64,000 nt of DNA from Stackebrandtia endophytica (GCF_006716355.1 NZ_VFOW01000001.1:2976001-3040000), one strand, 5' to 3'; positions 16,035-24,492 are shown, counted from the first letter of the stretch. Program-made: numbers and translations. Notes: generated by a model from the sequence alone, not told the origin.

Positions 16035-17508
16035 GTCCCCACCGGGCAGGTTTCCCTACACCCGAGGCATCACCGAGTCGTTCACCCCGTGGATCATGGG
16101 CCAGTACGCCGGTTTCGGAACCGCAGCCGACACCGGTCAACGGTTTCGAGAGTTGCTGGCGGCGGGCCAGACCGGGTTCTCGGTCGCGTTGGACCTGCCC
16201 ACCCAGTTGGGTTTGGACTCCGACGATCCCCGCGCCGCCGGGGAGGTCGGTCGAGTCGGCGTCGCCATCGACTCCCTGTCGGACTTCGAGACCATGTTCG
16301 CCGGTATCGACCTGGCGAAGGTCAGCCAGATCCGCACCACCGCCAACTCGATCGGCTTCATCTGGGCCGCGATGTGCCTGGCGCTGGCGGAGCAACGCGA
16401 CATCGAACCGGCCTCGTTCGGGGTGTTCATCCAAAACGACGTGTTGAAGGAGTACATCGCGCGGGGAACCCAGATCCTGCCGGTGCGTCCGGCGTTGACG
16501 TTGGCCGTCGACACGATGGAGTATCTCGCCCGGCACGCACCCGGGTGGGTGCCGCTGGCCATGTCGGGCTATCACATCGCCGAAGCCGGAGGCGACGACG
16601 CGACCGAGGTGGGTTACACCTTCGCCAACGCGATCGCCTACCTCGACGAACTCACCGGGCGCGGCGTCCCCATCGACTCGGTGGCGCCGTCGCTGTACAC
16701 GTTCCTATCGGTGGGAATGGACGTCCTGGGGGAGGTGGCGAAGCTGCGCGCCGCGCGCCGGGTGTGGGCCGAACTGGTGACCACACGCTACGGCGCCGAT
16801 CCCGCGACCAGCGCGAAACTGAAGATCTTCGCGTTCACCGCCGGATCCTCGTTGACGGCACAGCAACCGATGAACAATGTGGTGCGTACCGCCCTGGAGA
16901 CCTTCGCCGCCGCGTGCGCCGGCGTACAGACCCTTCACGTGTGCGCCTTCGACGAGGCGCTGGGCGTACCCACCGCCGAGGCGGCCACACTCGCGCTGCG
17001 CACCCAGCAGATCGTGGCCCACGAAACCGGGATCGGCTCGGTGGCCGACCCGTTGGGCGGTTCCCACGAAGTGGAGGCACGCACCGCCGACTGCCGTCGA
17101 CGGATCGACGAGGTCATGACCGACATCGCCGACCACGGTGGCGCGGTCGCCTGCATCGAGGCCGGCTACCAGCAGCGTCAGCTCGCCGAGTCCGCGTATC
17201 GACAGGCACGGGCAGTGGAAGACGGTGACCGAGTGGTCGTCGGCGTGAACCGCTGGCAGTCCGAGCGACGGGATTTGACAGTGTTCCGTATCGATCCGGC
17301 CGCCGAGGCCGGTCAGGTGGCGGCGGTGCGCGATGTGCGCGCCACCCGAGACGACACTCTCGTCGAGACGGCGTTGGCCCGACTGGAACGCGACGCCGCC
17401 GACGGGGTCAACATCGTTCCGTCATGCCGGGACGCGGTCGCCGCCCACGCCACGATCGGCGAGATCATGGCCCGCCTGGTGAAGGTTCACGGCCGCTGGG
17501 AGGCGTGA
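16027..17508 (+). CDS. B12-dependent acyl-CoA mutase, large-subunit-type catalytic domain only
   Basis: 493 residues matching the TIM-barrel half of methylmalonyl-CoA-type mutases. Visible are QYAGFGTAADTGQRF near 26, SVALDLPTQLGLDSD near 52, IQNDVLKEYIARGT near 135 and AMSGYHIAEAGGDD near 178. By alignment to the P. shermanii enzyme, Tyr27 corresponds to Tyr89, Arg146 to Arg207 and His183 to His244, as in methylmalonyl-CoA mutase rather than isobutyryl-type enzymes. However, the CoA-contacting T-I-R before QY is I-M-G. The cobalamin-binding domain is absent and no small subunit is in the window, so a partner must be elsewhere. It is the third gene of the operon. Confidence 0.82.
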   Translation: MDESPPGRFPYTRGITESFTPWIMGQYAGFGTAADTGQRFRELLAAGQTGFSVALDLPTQLGLDSDDPRAAGEVGRVGVAIDSLSDFETMFAGIDLAKVSQIRTTANSIGFIWAAMCLALAEQRDIEPASFGVFIQNDVLKEYIARGTQILPVRPALTLAVDTMEYLARHAPGWVPLAMSGYHIAEAGGDDATEVGYTFANAIAYLDELTGRGVPIDSVAPSLYTFLSVGMDVLGEVAKLRAARRVWAELVTTRYGADPATSAKLKIFAFTAGSSLTAQQPMNNVVRTALETFAAACAGVQTLHVCAFDEALGVPTAEAATLALRTQQIVAHETGIGSVADPLGGSHEVEARTADCRRRIDEVMTDIADHGGAVACIEAGYQQRQLAESAYRQARAVEDGDRVVVGVNRWQSERRDLTVFRIDPAAEAGQVAAVRDVRATRDDTLVETALARLERDAADGVNIVPSCRDAVAAHATIGEIMARLVKVHGRWEA

Positions 17509-17521
17509 TCCGGCGTGAGGA

Positions 17522-17537
17522 TGTTTCACGTGAAACC
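17522..17537. other. Isolated parS site
   Basis: A 16-mer TGTTTCACGTGAAACC differs from the parS consensus only in the last base. It lies about 24 kb from dnaA, in the short gap between two convergent genes, away from the parAB cluster. Confidence 0.85.
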
Positions 17538-17556
17538 GGTGGTCGTGGCCGGATGG

Positions 17557-17937
17557 TCACTGCGGCGGATAGCCTCCACCGCCGCCTGAGGCGTCTTCGG
17601 CCGCACGCTCGTAGCGGTTGCAGGACCGCCGTCGAATCAGGACGTCCCACACCTCGGCGACCAGATACATGGGACCGAACACCCAGCCCCAGCGCCGCCA
17701 CTGCGCATCACGGTGGTGGGTCTCGTGGGCGATCAATCCGGGTGTCAGCTCGGTGTCGGCCCCGGTGACGAAACTGTCGCCCCACTGGGTTCCGGAGCGA
17801 CCGAACAACCGCACCCGACCGACCCGGCAGACGCGAAGCCCCGCCTCGTCGTGACAGTCGCCGCCGGTCGTTCGCACCAGCCGTTCCATGATGGAGCCGA
17901 GCAGTCGCGACTGCCAGGCGGTGAATTCGTTGGCCAT
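17557..17937 (-). CDS. Small zincin-like (HETHH) protein
   Basis: 126 residues. Near the centre is PGLIAHETHHRDAQWRRWG, which contains an HExxH zinc motif. A hydrophobic stretch VFGPMYLVAEVWDVL follows, then NRYERAAEDASGGG, where the Glu could be the third zinc ligand as in DUF4157-like peptidases. The C-terminus is Gly-rich. The ATG at 17937 begins MANEFTAW; upstream codons extend the frame but look non-coding. A membrane-associated peptidase is possible. Confidence in the gene is fair and in the activity low. Confidence 0.55.
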   Translation of the reverse strand: MANEFTAWQSRLLGSIMERLVRTTGGDCHDEAGLRVCRVGRVRLFGRSGTQWGDSFVTGADTELTPGLIAHETHHRDAQWRRWGWVFGPMYLVAEVWDVLIRRRSCNRYERAAEDASGGGGGYPPQ

Positions 17938-18066
17938 GGGCGCGCCCTTCGAATCGGCGCGAGCGATCCGGCCGTCGGCGACCGCTCCACGCGGATCACG
18001 CCACGTCGACGGCGGTTTCAGATCACCTCGATCGCCTCGGCGACCGCACACCTCATAATGAGAGGT

Positions 18067-18756
18067 ATGGCCGAAACGTTCGACAGGTTCGCCGTCACCG
18101 TCGACCTGGTCATATTGACTGTACAGCGGGACACCCTCAACGTGCTGACCGTGACGAGGGCGAATCCGCCGTTCCAGGGCCGCATCGCGCTGCCGGGTGG
18201 ATTCGTCGAAGCCACCGAGAACCTGATCACCGCCGCGGTCCGGGAACTGGCGGAGGAGACCGGGCTGTCACAGGATGTCGGGCACCTCGAACAGTTGGCC
18301 AGTTACGGTGATCCCGACCGCGACCCCCGGGGACGGGTCATCACGGTCGCGTACCTGGCGCTGCTCGCGGATCCGCCGGCTCCGGTGGCGGCCAGCGACG
18401 CCGCCGATGCGCAGTGGCTCGCCGTCGAACCGCTGCTGGCGGATCCGTCGGCGTTGGCGTTCGACCATCACCGGATCCTCACCGACGGCGTGGAACGGGC
18501 CCGATCCAAACTGGAGTACTCATCGCTGGCGGTGCAGTTCTGTCCAACGGAGTTCACGATCGCCGCACTGCGTCGCATCTACGAAGCGGTGTGGGGAACC
18601 ACCGTCGATCCTCGCAACTTCCATCGCAAGGTCACCGGGACACCCGGGTTCGTGGTCGCCACCGACCGCTACACCGACGGGGACCGGGGCCGACCGGCGC
18701 GGCTGTATCAGGCGGGTCCGGCCAGTCAGCTTCACCCGCCGCTGCTTCGACGGTGA
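18067..18756 (+). CDS. NUDIX hydrolase / NrtR-like regulator
   Basis: 229 residues in two parts. The first 140 carry the NUDIX box GGFVEATENLITAAVRELAEETGL (G-x5-E-x7-REUxEExGU complete). The last 80 (FCPTEFTIAALRRIYEAVWG ... NFHRKVTGTPGFV) match the winged-helix domain of NrtR, the ADP-ribose-sensing repressor of NAD metabolism in actinobacteria. It could hydrolyse ADP-ribose or be a regulator; no nad genes are adjacent. The ATG at 18067 is 7 nt after CATAAT (18054-18059) with no ribosome binding site, so the mRNA is probably leaderless. Confidence 0.8.
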   Translation: MAETFDRFAVTVDLVILTVQRDTLNVLTVTRANPPFQGRIALPGGFVEATENLITAAVRELAEETGLSQDVGHLEQLASYGDPDRDPRGRVITVAYLALLADPPAPVAASDAADAQWLAVEPLLADPSALAFDHHRILTDGVERARSKLEYSSLAVQFCPTEFTIAALRRIYEAVWGTTVDPRNFHRKVTGTPGFVVATDRYTDGDRGRPARLYQAGPASQLHPPLLRR

Positions 18757-18762
18757 GCCGGA

Positions 18763-19122
18763 TCAGCGTCCCGCAGCGGTGTCGATGACCTCGTCGAGGA
18801 CGTCGCGCGATCGTTCCAGGTCCCGGATCGTCTGTTCGATGCGGTGCCGTTCGGCGATGAGTTCGTTGACCAACCACGGGGTGGCCGTCACGGCGGGACC
18901 ACCGTCGCTGTCACGCATGCACGGCAACAGGTGATAAATCTTCCCGCTGCACAGGCCCGCCGCGTACAACTCCTGGATTCGGATCACCCGGTCGACCGCC
19001 GCCGGGGGATAGAGACGATGACCACGCGGCGTACGCTCGGAGACCAGCAGGCCCTGTTCCTCGTAGTAGCGCAGCGATCGATGGCTCACCCCGGTACGAC
19101 GGGACAGTTCCCCGATGCGCAT
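18763..19122 (-). CDS. MerR-family transcriptional regulator
   Basis: 119 residues. The N-terminal winged helix-turn-helix is clear: MRIGELSRRTGVSHRSLRYYEEQGLL, then TPRGHRLYPPAAVDRV. A coiled-coil dimerisation helix ends the protein. Two Cys residues in LYAAGLCSGKIYHLLPCMRD could sense redox or an electrophile, though this region often has Cys in non-redox members. The ATG at 19122 matches the family start. It is divergent from the old yellow enzyme gene and shares its operator, so it very likely controls that gene and itself. Confidence 0.88.
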   Translation of the reverse strand: MRIGELSRRTGVSHRSLRYYEEQGLLVSERTPRGHRLYPPAAVDRVIRIQELYAAGLCSGKIYHLLPCMRDSDGGPAVTATPWLVNELIAERHRIEQTIRDLERSRDVLDEVIDTAAGR

Positions 19123-19143
19123 CATGACCCACCTCACTCGGAC

Positions 19144-19175
19144 TTGTATCTGACATCAATGTCAGGTTCTACCTT
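19144..19175 (+). promoter_or_regulatory. MerR-type promoter and operator of the old yellow enzyme gene
   Basis: TTGTAT (19144-19149) and TACCTT (19170-19175) flank a 20-bp spacer. The spacer contains the dyad CTGACAT-CA-ATGTCAG (19150-19165). Over-long spacers with a central dyad are the hallmark of MerR-activated promoters. The ATG of the downstream gene lies 6 nt after the -10 element (leaderless). Confidence 0.75.
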
Positions 19176-19181
19176 ACGCAC

Positions 19182-20270
19182 ATGAGCGAATCAGCACTGT
19201 TGTCGCCGTACCGCGGCACCACCCTGGACCTGCCCAATCGCATCGTCATGGCACCCATGACCCGGTACCGCGCCACCGAATCGGGTGTACCGCTGCCGAT
19301 CGTGGCCGACTACTACGCCCAGCGCGCCGACGCCGGCCTCATCGTCACCGAAGGCATCTCGCCCAGCCAGCGGGGCCAGAGCGACTGGAAGATCCCCACA
19401 TTGGAGTCAAGCGAGCACGTCGCCGGTTGGCGCGCCGTCACCGAGGCGGTGCACGCCGCCGGCGGACGGATCTACGCGCAACTGATGCACGGCGGCCGCA
19501 AGGGGCACCCGCTGGCACGAGTCCGGGGCGACATCCCGGCCGGACCGTCGGCGGTCATGGTCGATGAGTTGGTGCACACCCCGGCGGGGAAGGTGGACCC
19601 GGTCACGCCCCGCGCCATGACCGGCGACGACATAGCGCAGGCGATCCAGGATCACATCGACGCCGCGAACAACGCGATGGCGGCGGGTTTCGACGGCGTC
19701 GAACTCCACGGTGCCAACAGTTACCTCATTCACCAGTTCCTCGCCGACAACACCAATCTGCGCACCGACCGCTACGGACGCGGCACGATCGTCGACAACA
19801 TCCGCTTCGCCGTCGAGGTCACCACCGCCGTCACCGCCGCAATCGGCGCGCATCGCACGGCGGTGCGGCTCTCGCCGGGCAACCCGCAGTTCAGCATGGC
19901 CGAGGCCGACCCGGCGCCGGTGTATCGCGCCCTGGTCACCGAACTCAACCGCCTCGGTCTGTCCTATCTGCACCTCACCGACAACGACGACTACCCGTCG
20001 CTGGCGGATCTGGCGCCTCGCTGGGACGGCACACTGATCGCCAACGTGGGGGAGAACCGTGACGCCACGACGGTCGCGGCGGCCGAGGCGGCGCTGGCCC
20101 TTCCCGGGATCGACCTGGTGTCGGTCGGCCGGGCCTACATCGCCAACCCCGACTTCGTCGACCGGGTCGCGGTGGGCGCACCGATGAACACCATCGACGC
20201 CGCCCACCTGTACACCCCGACCGCGGTCGGGTACACCGACTATCCCCGTCTGGCCACGGTCACGGCCTGA
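19182..20270 (+). CDS. Old yellow enzyme family alkene reductase
   Basis: 362 residues, FMN-dependent TIM barrel. Motifs: NRIVMAPMTRYRA near 19 (FMN binding), YAQLMHGGRKGHP near 97, GFDGVELHGANSYLIHQFLADNTNLRTD near 168 (with the His-x-x-Asn pair that binds the substrate oxygen, here HGAN), and VSVGRAYIANPDF near 320 (phosphate site). It reduces activated C=C bonds or nitrate esters with NAD(P)H. The ATG is leaderless and controlled by the divergent MerR protein. Likely a detoxification enzyme for electrophiles. Confidence 0.93.
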   Translation: MSESALLSPYRGTTLDLPNRIVMAPMTRYRATESGVPLPIVADYYAQRADAGLIVTEGISPSQRGQSDWKIPTLESSEHVAGWRAVTEAVHAAGGRIYAQLMHGGRKGHPLARVRGDIPAGPSAVMVDELVHTPAGKVDPVTPRAMTGDDIAQAIQDHIDAANNAMAAGFDGVELHGANSYLIHQFLADNTNLRTDRYGRGTIVDNIRFAVEVTTAVTAAIGAHRTAVRLSPGNPQFSMAEADPAPVYRALVTELNRLGLSYLHLTDNDDYPSLADLAPRWDGTLIANVGENRDATTVAAAEAALALPGIDLVSVGRAYIANPDFVDRVAVGAPMNTIDAAHLYTPTAVGYTDYPRLATVTA

Positions 20271-20314
20271 CCCGCCCCGAACGATGACTGATCGATACGG
20301 TTAAATCCGCGACT

Positions 20315-20908
20315 GTGATTCGACCCCTCGACCGTGCCGCCAAAATCGTCACCGACGTCCTCGCACCGTGGGTGGTCATCATCGTCGCGTGTGGACTAGT
20401 CGCCGCCGATGCCACCGGAACCATCGGCGGCACCCTGCTGTGGGGCAGCCTGGTCGCGGTATTCACCTCGGTGATCCCGATGGGCGTCATCGCCTGGGGG
20501 ATCCGACGCGGCCGTATTTCCGATGTCCACGTTCGACACCGGTCGCAGCGGATCAAACCGCTGGCAGGGATCGCGCTGTCGGCGACCGCCGGGTTGACGC
20601 TCATGTGGCTGATGAAGGCACCGGGCACCGTCGTGGCGTTGAGTTGGGCATTGGCCATCGGGGTTCTCACCACCGGCGTCATCACCGTGTTCTGGAAGAT
20701 CTCGTTCCACACCGCGGTCTCCTCTGCCACGGCCGTGGTCATCGGCTTCCTGTTCGGCGGGGGATGGGCCATCACCGCGATCGCGGTGGTGGCCACGATA
20801 GGTTGGTCACGGGTACGACTGGGCGACCATACGGTCGCGCAGGTGCTGGCGGGGGCGGCCTGGGGCGCCGCCATCGCGTTGGCCGTTTTCGGGATGTCAC
20901 CCCGCTAG
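20315..20908 (+). CDS. PAP2-type phosphatase-like membrane protein
   Basis: 197 residues with about six hydrophobic segments. PAP2 signature pieces are present in the C-terminal half: KISFHTAVSS (motif 2, His) and SRVRLGDHTVAQVLAGAAWG (motif 3, with Arg and His). Motif 1 is weakly represented by RHRSQRIKPL. Such enzymes remove phosphate from lipid phosphates or undecaprenyl pyrophosphate. The GTG at 20315 follows TTAAAT by 8 nt and has no ribosome binding site. Monocistronic, with a hairpin after the stop. Confidence 0.75.
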   Translation: MIRPLDRAAKIVTDVLAPWVVIIVACGLVAADATGTIGGTLLWGSLVAVFTSVIPMGVIAWGIRRGRISDVHVRHRSQRIKPLAGIALSATAGLTLMWLMKAPGTVVALSWALAIGVLTTGVITVFWKISFHTAVSSATAVVIGFLFGGGWAITAIAVVATIGWSRVRLGDHTVAQVLAGAAWGAAIALAVFGMSPR

Positions 20909-20915
20909 GCCCGTG

Positions 20916-20944
20916 GGTCCGCACCGGTTCCCTCGGTGCGGACC
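20916..20944 (+). terminator. Terminator hairpin after the PAP2 gene
   Basis: GGTCCGCACCG (20916-20926) pairs perfectly with CGGTGCGGACC (20934-20944). Confidence 0.7.
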
Positions 20945-21319
20945 TTGTGGAACCCGGCCGGGTGCGTGACCGTGCTTCTGCTGCCGACGACGTGGGGATG
21001 GGTGACACGGCGTCGATCAACACGGCGTCGGCACGACAAGGCGGAGGCGGAGTCGGCACCGGCTTGACCGTGCTCTCCCGAGGCGACGCGTGCCTTCATC
21101 GCCAGGCCCGGAAAGTGGCGGGCACAACCACCCACCCCTCCGAATCACCTACCGCACCGCATTCATCCCGGCGCGGGCCACGCCTCGGCCGTCGTCCCGT
21201 TACGCGCGAGCGTCCGGCCAGCGTGCCGCGTCGGCACCTCCGCTGGATTCCCACCGTTCATACCTGCAGCGACCTGCATAGACGTCCATCCGCGTCATGA
21301 TGACGTCAATGGGACTTGC
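20945..21319. other. Intergenic region with nothing recognised
   Basis: No supported gene, RNA or repeat was found here. Frames through it have no good start or protein-like composition. Confidence 0.4.
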
Positions 21320-21352
21320 GATGGCACCTTATATGTGCCATCATGGTGCCAT
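21320..21352 (+). promoter_or_regulatory. Operator cluster at the RHH regulator gene
   Basis: GATGGCAC (21320-21327) and GTGCCATC (21335-21342) form an inverted repeat around CTTATAT, which contains a likely -10. A third copy, ATGGTGCCAT (21343-21352), covers the start codon. Closely spaced half-sites fit binding by an RHH protein such as the one encoded next. Confidence 0.55.
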
Positions 21353-21869
21353 GAACTTGGAACCATTCATTGAGAACGCCCGTCGGGACCTGGCCATCGC
21401 CGCCGATCCCGACGGCGAGAACCGAGTGGTCGCCGAGCGGATGGCCTCGGCACTGACACCGACGATCCGCCTGATGCTGCTCAACGCACTCTCGGCCGCC
21501 GCCGACGACATCACCGTTGACCTGGCACCTGGCTCGGTCGAAGTCCGGCTACGTGGTGGCGACCCCTCGTTCGTCGTCACTCCGCCGACACCCGATGAGC
21601 CGACGCGACCGATCGGCACCACCACGGAGCCAGTTGGCGCCACCACGGCACCAGTGGAGCCGGACGACGGCCCCATGTCGCGCATCAACCTTCGGCTTCC
21701 CGAACAGCTCAAGGCGCGCATCGAAGATGCGGCCGACACCGAGGGTCGATCGATCAACGCATGGCTCGTACGCGCGGCGGCGACCGTCCTCGACGCCCGC
21801 GACCACCAGACCTCGGCGCCGCGCAGCACCGCCTCCGGCGCCCAACGCTTCACCGGTTGGGTGCGTTAG
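21351..21869 (+). CDS. Ribbon-helix-helix (Arc/CopG/HicB-like) regulatory protein
   Basis: 172 residues. The N-terminal 80 form a compact domain (NLEPFIENARRDLAIAAD... VEVRLRGGDPSFVV). A Pro/Thr-rich linker follows, then a C-terminal RHH domain: SRINLRLPEQLKARIEDAADTEGRSINAWLVRAAATVL. The RHH strand inserts in the DNA major groove, so this is probably the autorepressor of the downstream DUF4097-DrrA-DrrB operon. The ATG at 21351 is chosen as it is covered by the operator; an upstream frame extension lies in the promoter. Confidence 0.75.
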   Translation: MNLEPFIENARRDLAIAADPDGENRVVAERMASALTPTIRLMLLNALSAAADDITVDLAPGSVEVRLRGGDPSFVVTPPTPDEPTRPIGTTTEPVGATTAPVEPDDGPMSRINLRLPEQLKARIEDAADTEGRSINAWLVRAAATVLDARDHQTSAPRSTASGAQRFTGWVR

Positions 21870-21902
21870 CCAACCCCATCTTTTCCGAGAGGAATCATCA
21901 CC

Positions 21903-22754
21903 ATGCCGACCTTCGACACCCCGCGACCGATCCAAGTGGACATCGATGTCTACGTCGCCAACGTGACGGTCACCGCCGAGGACCGCGCCGACACCGTGAT
22001 CACCGTTGATCCCACCGACCCCGGCAACGCCTCCGACGTCGAGACCGCCGAGCAGACTCGGGTGGAACTGTCCAACGACGTCGTCACCGTCAAGGGCCCC
22101 AAGCTGCGGGCCTATGTCCTACCCACCAACAAGTCCCGCGCGATCGACATATCCGTGACCGTTCCAACCGGCTCCACCGTGACCGGTTCGGCGCCGATGA
22201 TGACGTTCCGCAGCACCGGCCGGCTTGGAGCGTGCGAGGTCAAGTCGGGGATGGGCAACATCGCCGTCGACCGGGCCGGACCGGTGAAGCTGCGGACCGT
22301 CGGCGACATCCACGTCGACGAGGCGGCCGGTGACGCGAAACTGTCCACCAGTTCGGGACGGCTGCGGATCGGGCACGTCGGCGGGAATCTCCACACCAAG
22401 AACTCCAACGGTGCCACCGTCGTCGGTTCGGTCGACGGCAACGTCAAGATCCGCTCCTCCAACGGCGACATAACGGTCACGACGGCGGACGGCGACGTCG
22501 AGGCGGTCAGCGCCCTCGGCAACATCCGCGTCGGTGAACTGCGTCGGGGAGACTGCGACCTCAAGACCGCGACCGGCGAGATCGAGATCGGTATCGGTGA
22601 GGGCACTGCGGCGTGGATCGAGGCTCATTCGGGCTTCGGAGCCATCCGCAACCAGTTGACCGACGCGACGCAGCCCGCACCGGGCGAGCCCACCGTCAAG
22701 GTCCGGGCCCGCAACTCCTACGGCGACATAGTGATCCGACGATCAGAGATCTGA
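21903..22754 (+). CDS. DUF4097-family beta-strand repeat protein
   Basis: 283 residues of short beta strands with Asn-Gly and Asp-Gly turns (VEAVSALGNIRVGELRRGD, VDGNVKIRSSNGDITV), typical of the DUF4097/adhesin-like solenoid. There is no signal peptide or anchor. GAGAGGAA precedes the ATG. In actinobacteria this family commonly lies between an RHH or PadR regulator and a DrrAB-type transporter, as here. Its biochemical role is unknown. Confidence 0.8.
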   Translation: MPTFDTPRPIQVDIDVYVANVTVTAEDRADTVITVDPTDPGNASDVETAEQTRVELSNDVVTVKGPKLRAYVLPTNKSRAIDISVTVPTGSTVTGSAPMMTFRSTGRLGACEVKSGMGNIAVDRAGPVKLRTVGDIHVDEAAGDAKLSTSSGRLRIGHVGGNLHTKNSNGATVVGSVDGNVKIRSSNGDITVTTADGDVEAVSALGNIRVGELRRGDCDLKTATGEIEIGIGEGTAAWIEAHSGFGAIRNQLTDATQPAPGEPTVKVRARNSYGDIVIRRSEI

Positions 22755-22765
22755 GAGGCGACGAC

Positions 22766-23704
22766 ATGACTATCGCGATATCCGCCTCGGGACTGCGCAA
22801 GTCCTTCGGTGACAAGACGGTGCTCGACGGCATCGATCTGGCGATTACCTCGGGCAGCGTATTCGCGTTGCTCGGCCCCAACGGCGCGGGAAAGACCACC
22901 ACCGTCAAGATATTGTCCACACTGGTCAAACCTGACGGGGGCACGGCGACGGTGGCCGGACACGACCTGGCGACCGACCCGAAGGGAGTGCGCTCCGCGA
23001 TCGGAGTGACCGGCCAGTTCTCCGCCGTCGACGGCTTGATGACCGGCGAGGAGAACCTGATGCTGATGGCCGACCTGCATCATCTGAACCGGCGACAGGC
23101 TCGCCGGACCACCGCCGAACTGCTCCACAGGTTCGACATCGCCGACGCCGCGAACAAACCCGCCAACACCTACTCGGGCGGCATGAAACGGCGGCTCGAC
23201 CTGGCGATGACCCTGGTGGGGTCACCCCGCATCATCTTCCTCGACGAACCGACCACCGGTCTCGACCCCCGCAGCCGACGCGGTATGTGGCAGATCGTCG
23301 AGGAGCTGGTGTCCGACGGCGTGACGATCTTCCTCACCACCCAGTACCTGGAGGAGGCCGACCAACTGGCCGACCACATCGCCGTCCTCGACGGCGGACG
23401 CCTCGTCGCCGAGGGCACGTCACAGGAACTCAAACGACGCATCCCCGGTGGACACGTCGTCCTCCACTTCGCCGACGACGCGGCGGTCACCGCCGCCACC
23501 GGGATCCTCACCGGCGCGATCCGCGACGGCAACAACCACACCCTGCGAGTCCCCGGCGACGGCAGCATCGCCGCGCTGCGCGGCCTGCTCGACCAACTGG
23601 ACGCCGCGTCGATCGACGTCGGCGAACTGTCCGTCCACACCCCCGACCTGGATGACGTCTTCCTGGCGTTGACCGGACAATCACAACCGGAGACCACCCG
23701 ATGA
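22766..23704 (+). CDS. ABC transporter ATP-binding protein, DrrA family
   Basis: 312 residues. Walker A is GPNGAGKTTT near residue 39, the Q-loop VTGQFS near 83, the signature YSGGMKRRLDLA near 134, Walker B RIIFLDEPTTGLDP near 155 and the H-loop TTQYLEEADQL near 190. The C-terminal 90 residues form the regulatory domain of drug-resistance (DrrA-type) ATPases. It powers export through the membrane partner encoded next; the genes overlap by ATGA. The ATG at 22766 follows GAGAGGCG. Confidence 0.93.
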   Translation: MTIAISASGLRKSFGDKTVLDGIDLAITSGSVFALLGPNGAGKTTTVKILSTLVKPDGGTATVAGHDLATDPKGVRSAIGVTGQFSAVDGLMTGEENLMLMADLHHLNRRQARRTTAELLHRFDIADAANKPANTYSGGMKRRLDLAMTLVGSPRIIFLDEPTTGLDPRSRRGMWQIVEELVSDGVTIFLTTQYLEEADQLADHIAVLDGGRLVAEGTSQELKRRIPGGHVVLHFADDAAVTAATGILTGAIRDGNNHTLRVPGDGSIAALRGLLDQLDAASIDVGELSVHTPDLDDVFLALTGQSQPETTR

Positions 23705-24492
23705 GCACCCTGCTGTATCCACTGCGCGATTCGGCGACGATGCTTCGCCGGAACCTGCTGCACGTCAGGCGATACCCGTCCATGACGGTGCAACTGATCG
23801 GCACACCGATCGTGCTTCTGCTGCTGTTCGTCTACGTCTTCGGCGGCACCATGGGGGCGGGGCTGCCAGGGGCGTCGGGCGGCCGCGCCGAGTATCTGGC
23901 CTACATCATTCCCGGGATCATGCTGATGACCGCCGCGACGGTGGCGCAGGGTACCGCGATCTCGGTGTCCATGGACATGACCGAGGGCATCGTCGCCCGA
24001 TTCCGCACCATGTCCATCTCCCGCGGGTCCATTTTCACCGGTCACGTCCTGGGCTCCACCATCCAGTCGGTGATCAGTGTCGCCGTCGTCGTCGGTGTGG
24101 CGATGCTGCTGGGGTATCGACCCGCCACGAACGGATTCGGGTGGCTGGGTGCCGTCGGAGTGATGGCGTTGGGCGGGTTCGCGCTGGCCTGGATCACCAC
24201 CGCGATCGGCATGATCAGCAAAAACATCGAAATAGCGAGCAGCCTGCCGATGCCGCTGATGATGCTGCCGTTCCTGGGAAGCGGATTCGTTCCCACCGAC
24301 TCGATGCCGACCGGACTGCGCTGGTTCGCCGAGTACCAACCGTTCACCCCGATGATGGAGTCGTTGCGCGGCTTCCTCACCGGACAACCCGACACCGCTG
24401 CTACCTGGGCCACCGTCGCCTGGTGTCTGGGACTCTCCCTGGTCGGCTACCTGTGGTCCCGGAGTCGGTTCGAGAGTGCCTCGGCGACCTGA
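23701..24492 (+). CDS. ABC-2 type permease, DrrB family
   Basis: 263 residues with six membrane segments. The conserved ABC-2 loop after TM3 is YLAYIIPGIMLMTAATVAQGTAISVSMDMTEGIVARFRTMSISR, in which the charged EG...RFR element contacts the ATPase. The C-terminal loop has NPxT-like FTPMMESLRGFLTG. It forms the export channel with the DrrA-like ATPase. The substrate is likely a drug or lipid but is unknown. Last gene of the operon. Confidence 0.92.
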   Translation: MSTLLYPLRDSATMLRRNLLHVRRYPSMTVQLIGTPIVLLLLFVYVFGGTMGAGLPGASGGRAEYLAYIIPGIMLMTAATVAQGTAISVSMDMTEGIVARFRTMSISRGSIFTGHVLGSTIQSVISVAVVVGVAMLLGYRPATNGFGWLGAVGVMALGGFALAWITTAIGMISKNIEIASSLPMPLMMLPFLGSGFVPTDSMPTGLRWFAEYQPFTPMMESLRGFLTGQPDTAATWATVAWCLGLSLVGYLWSRSRFESASAT

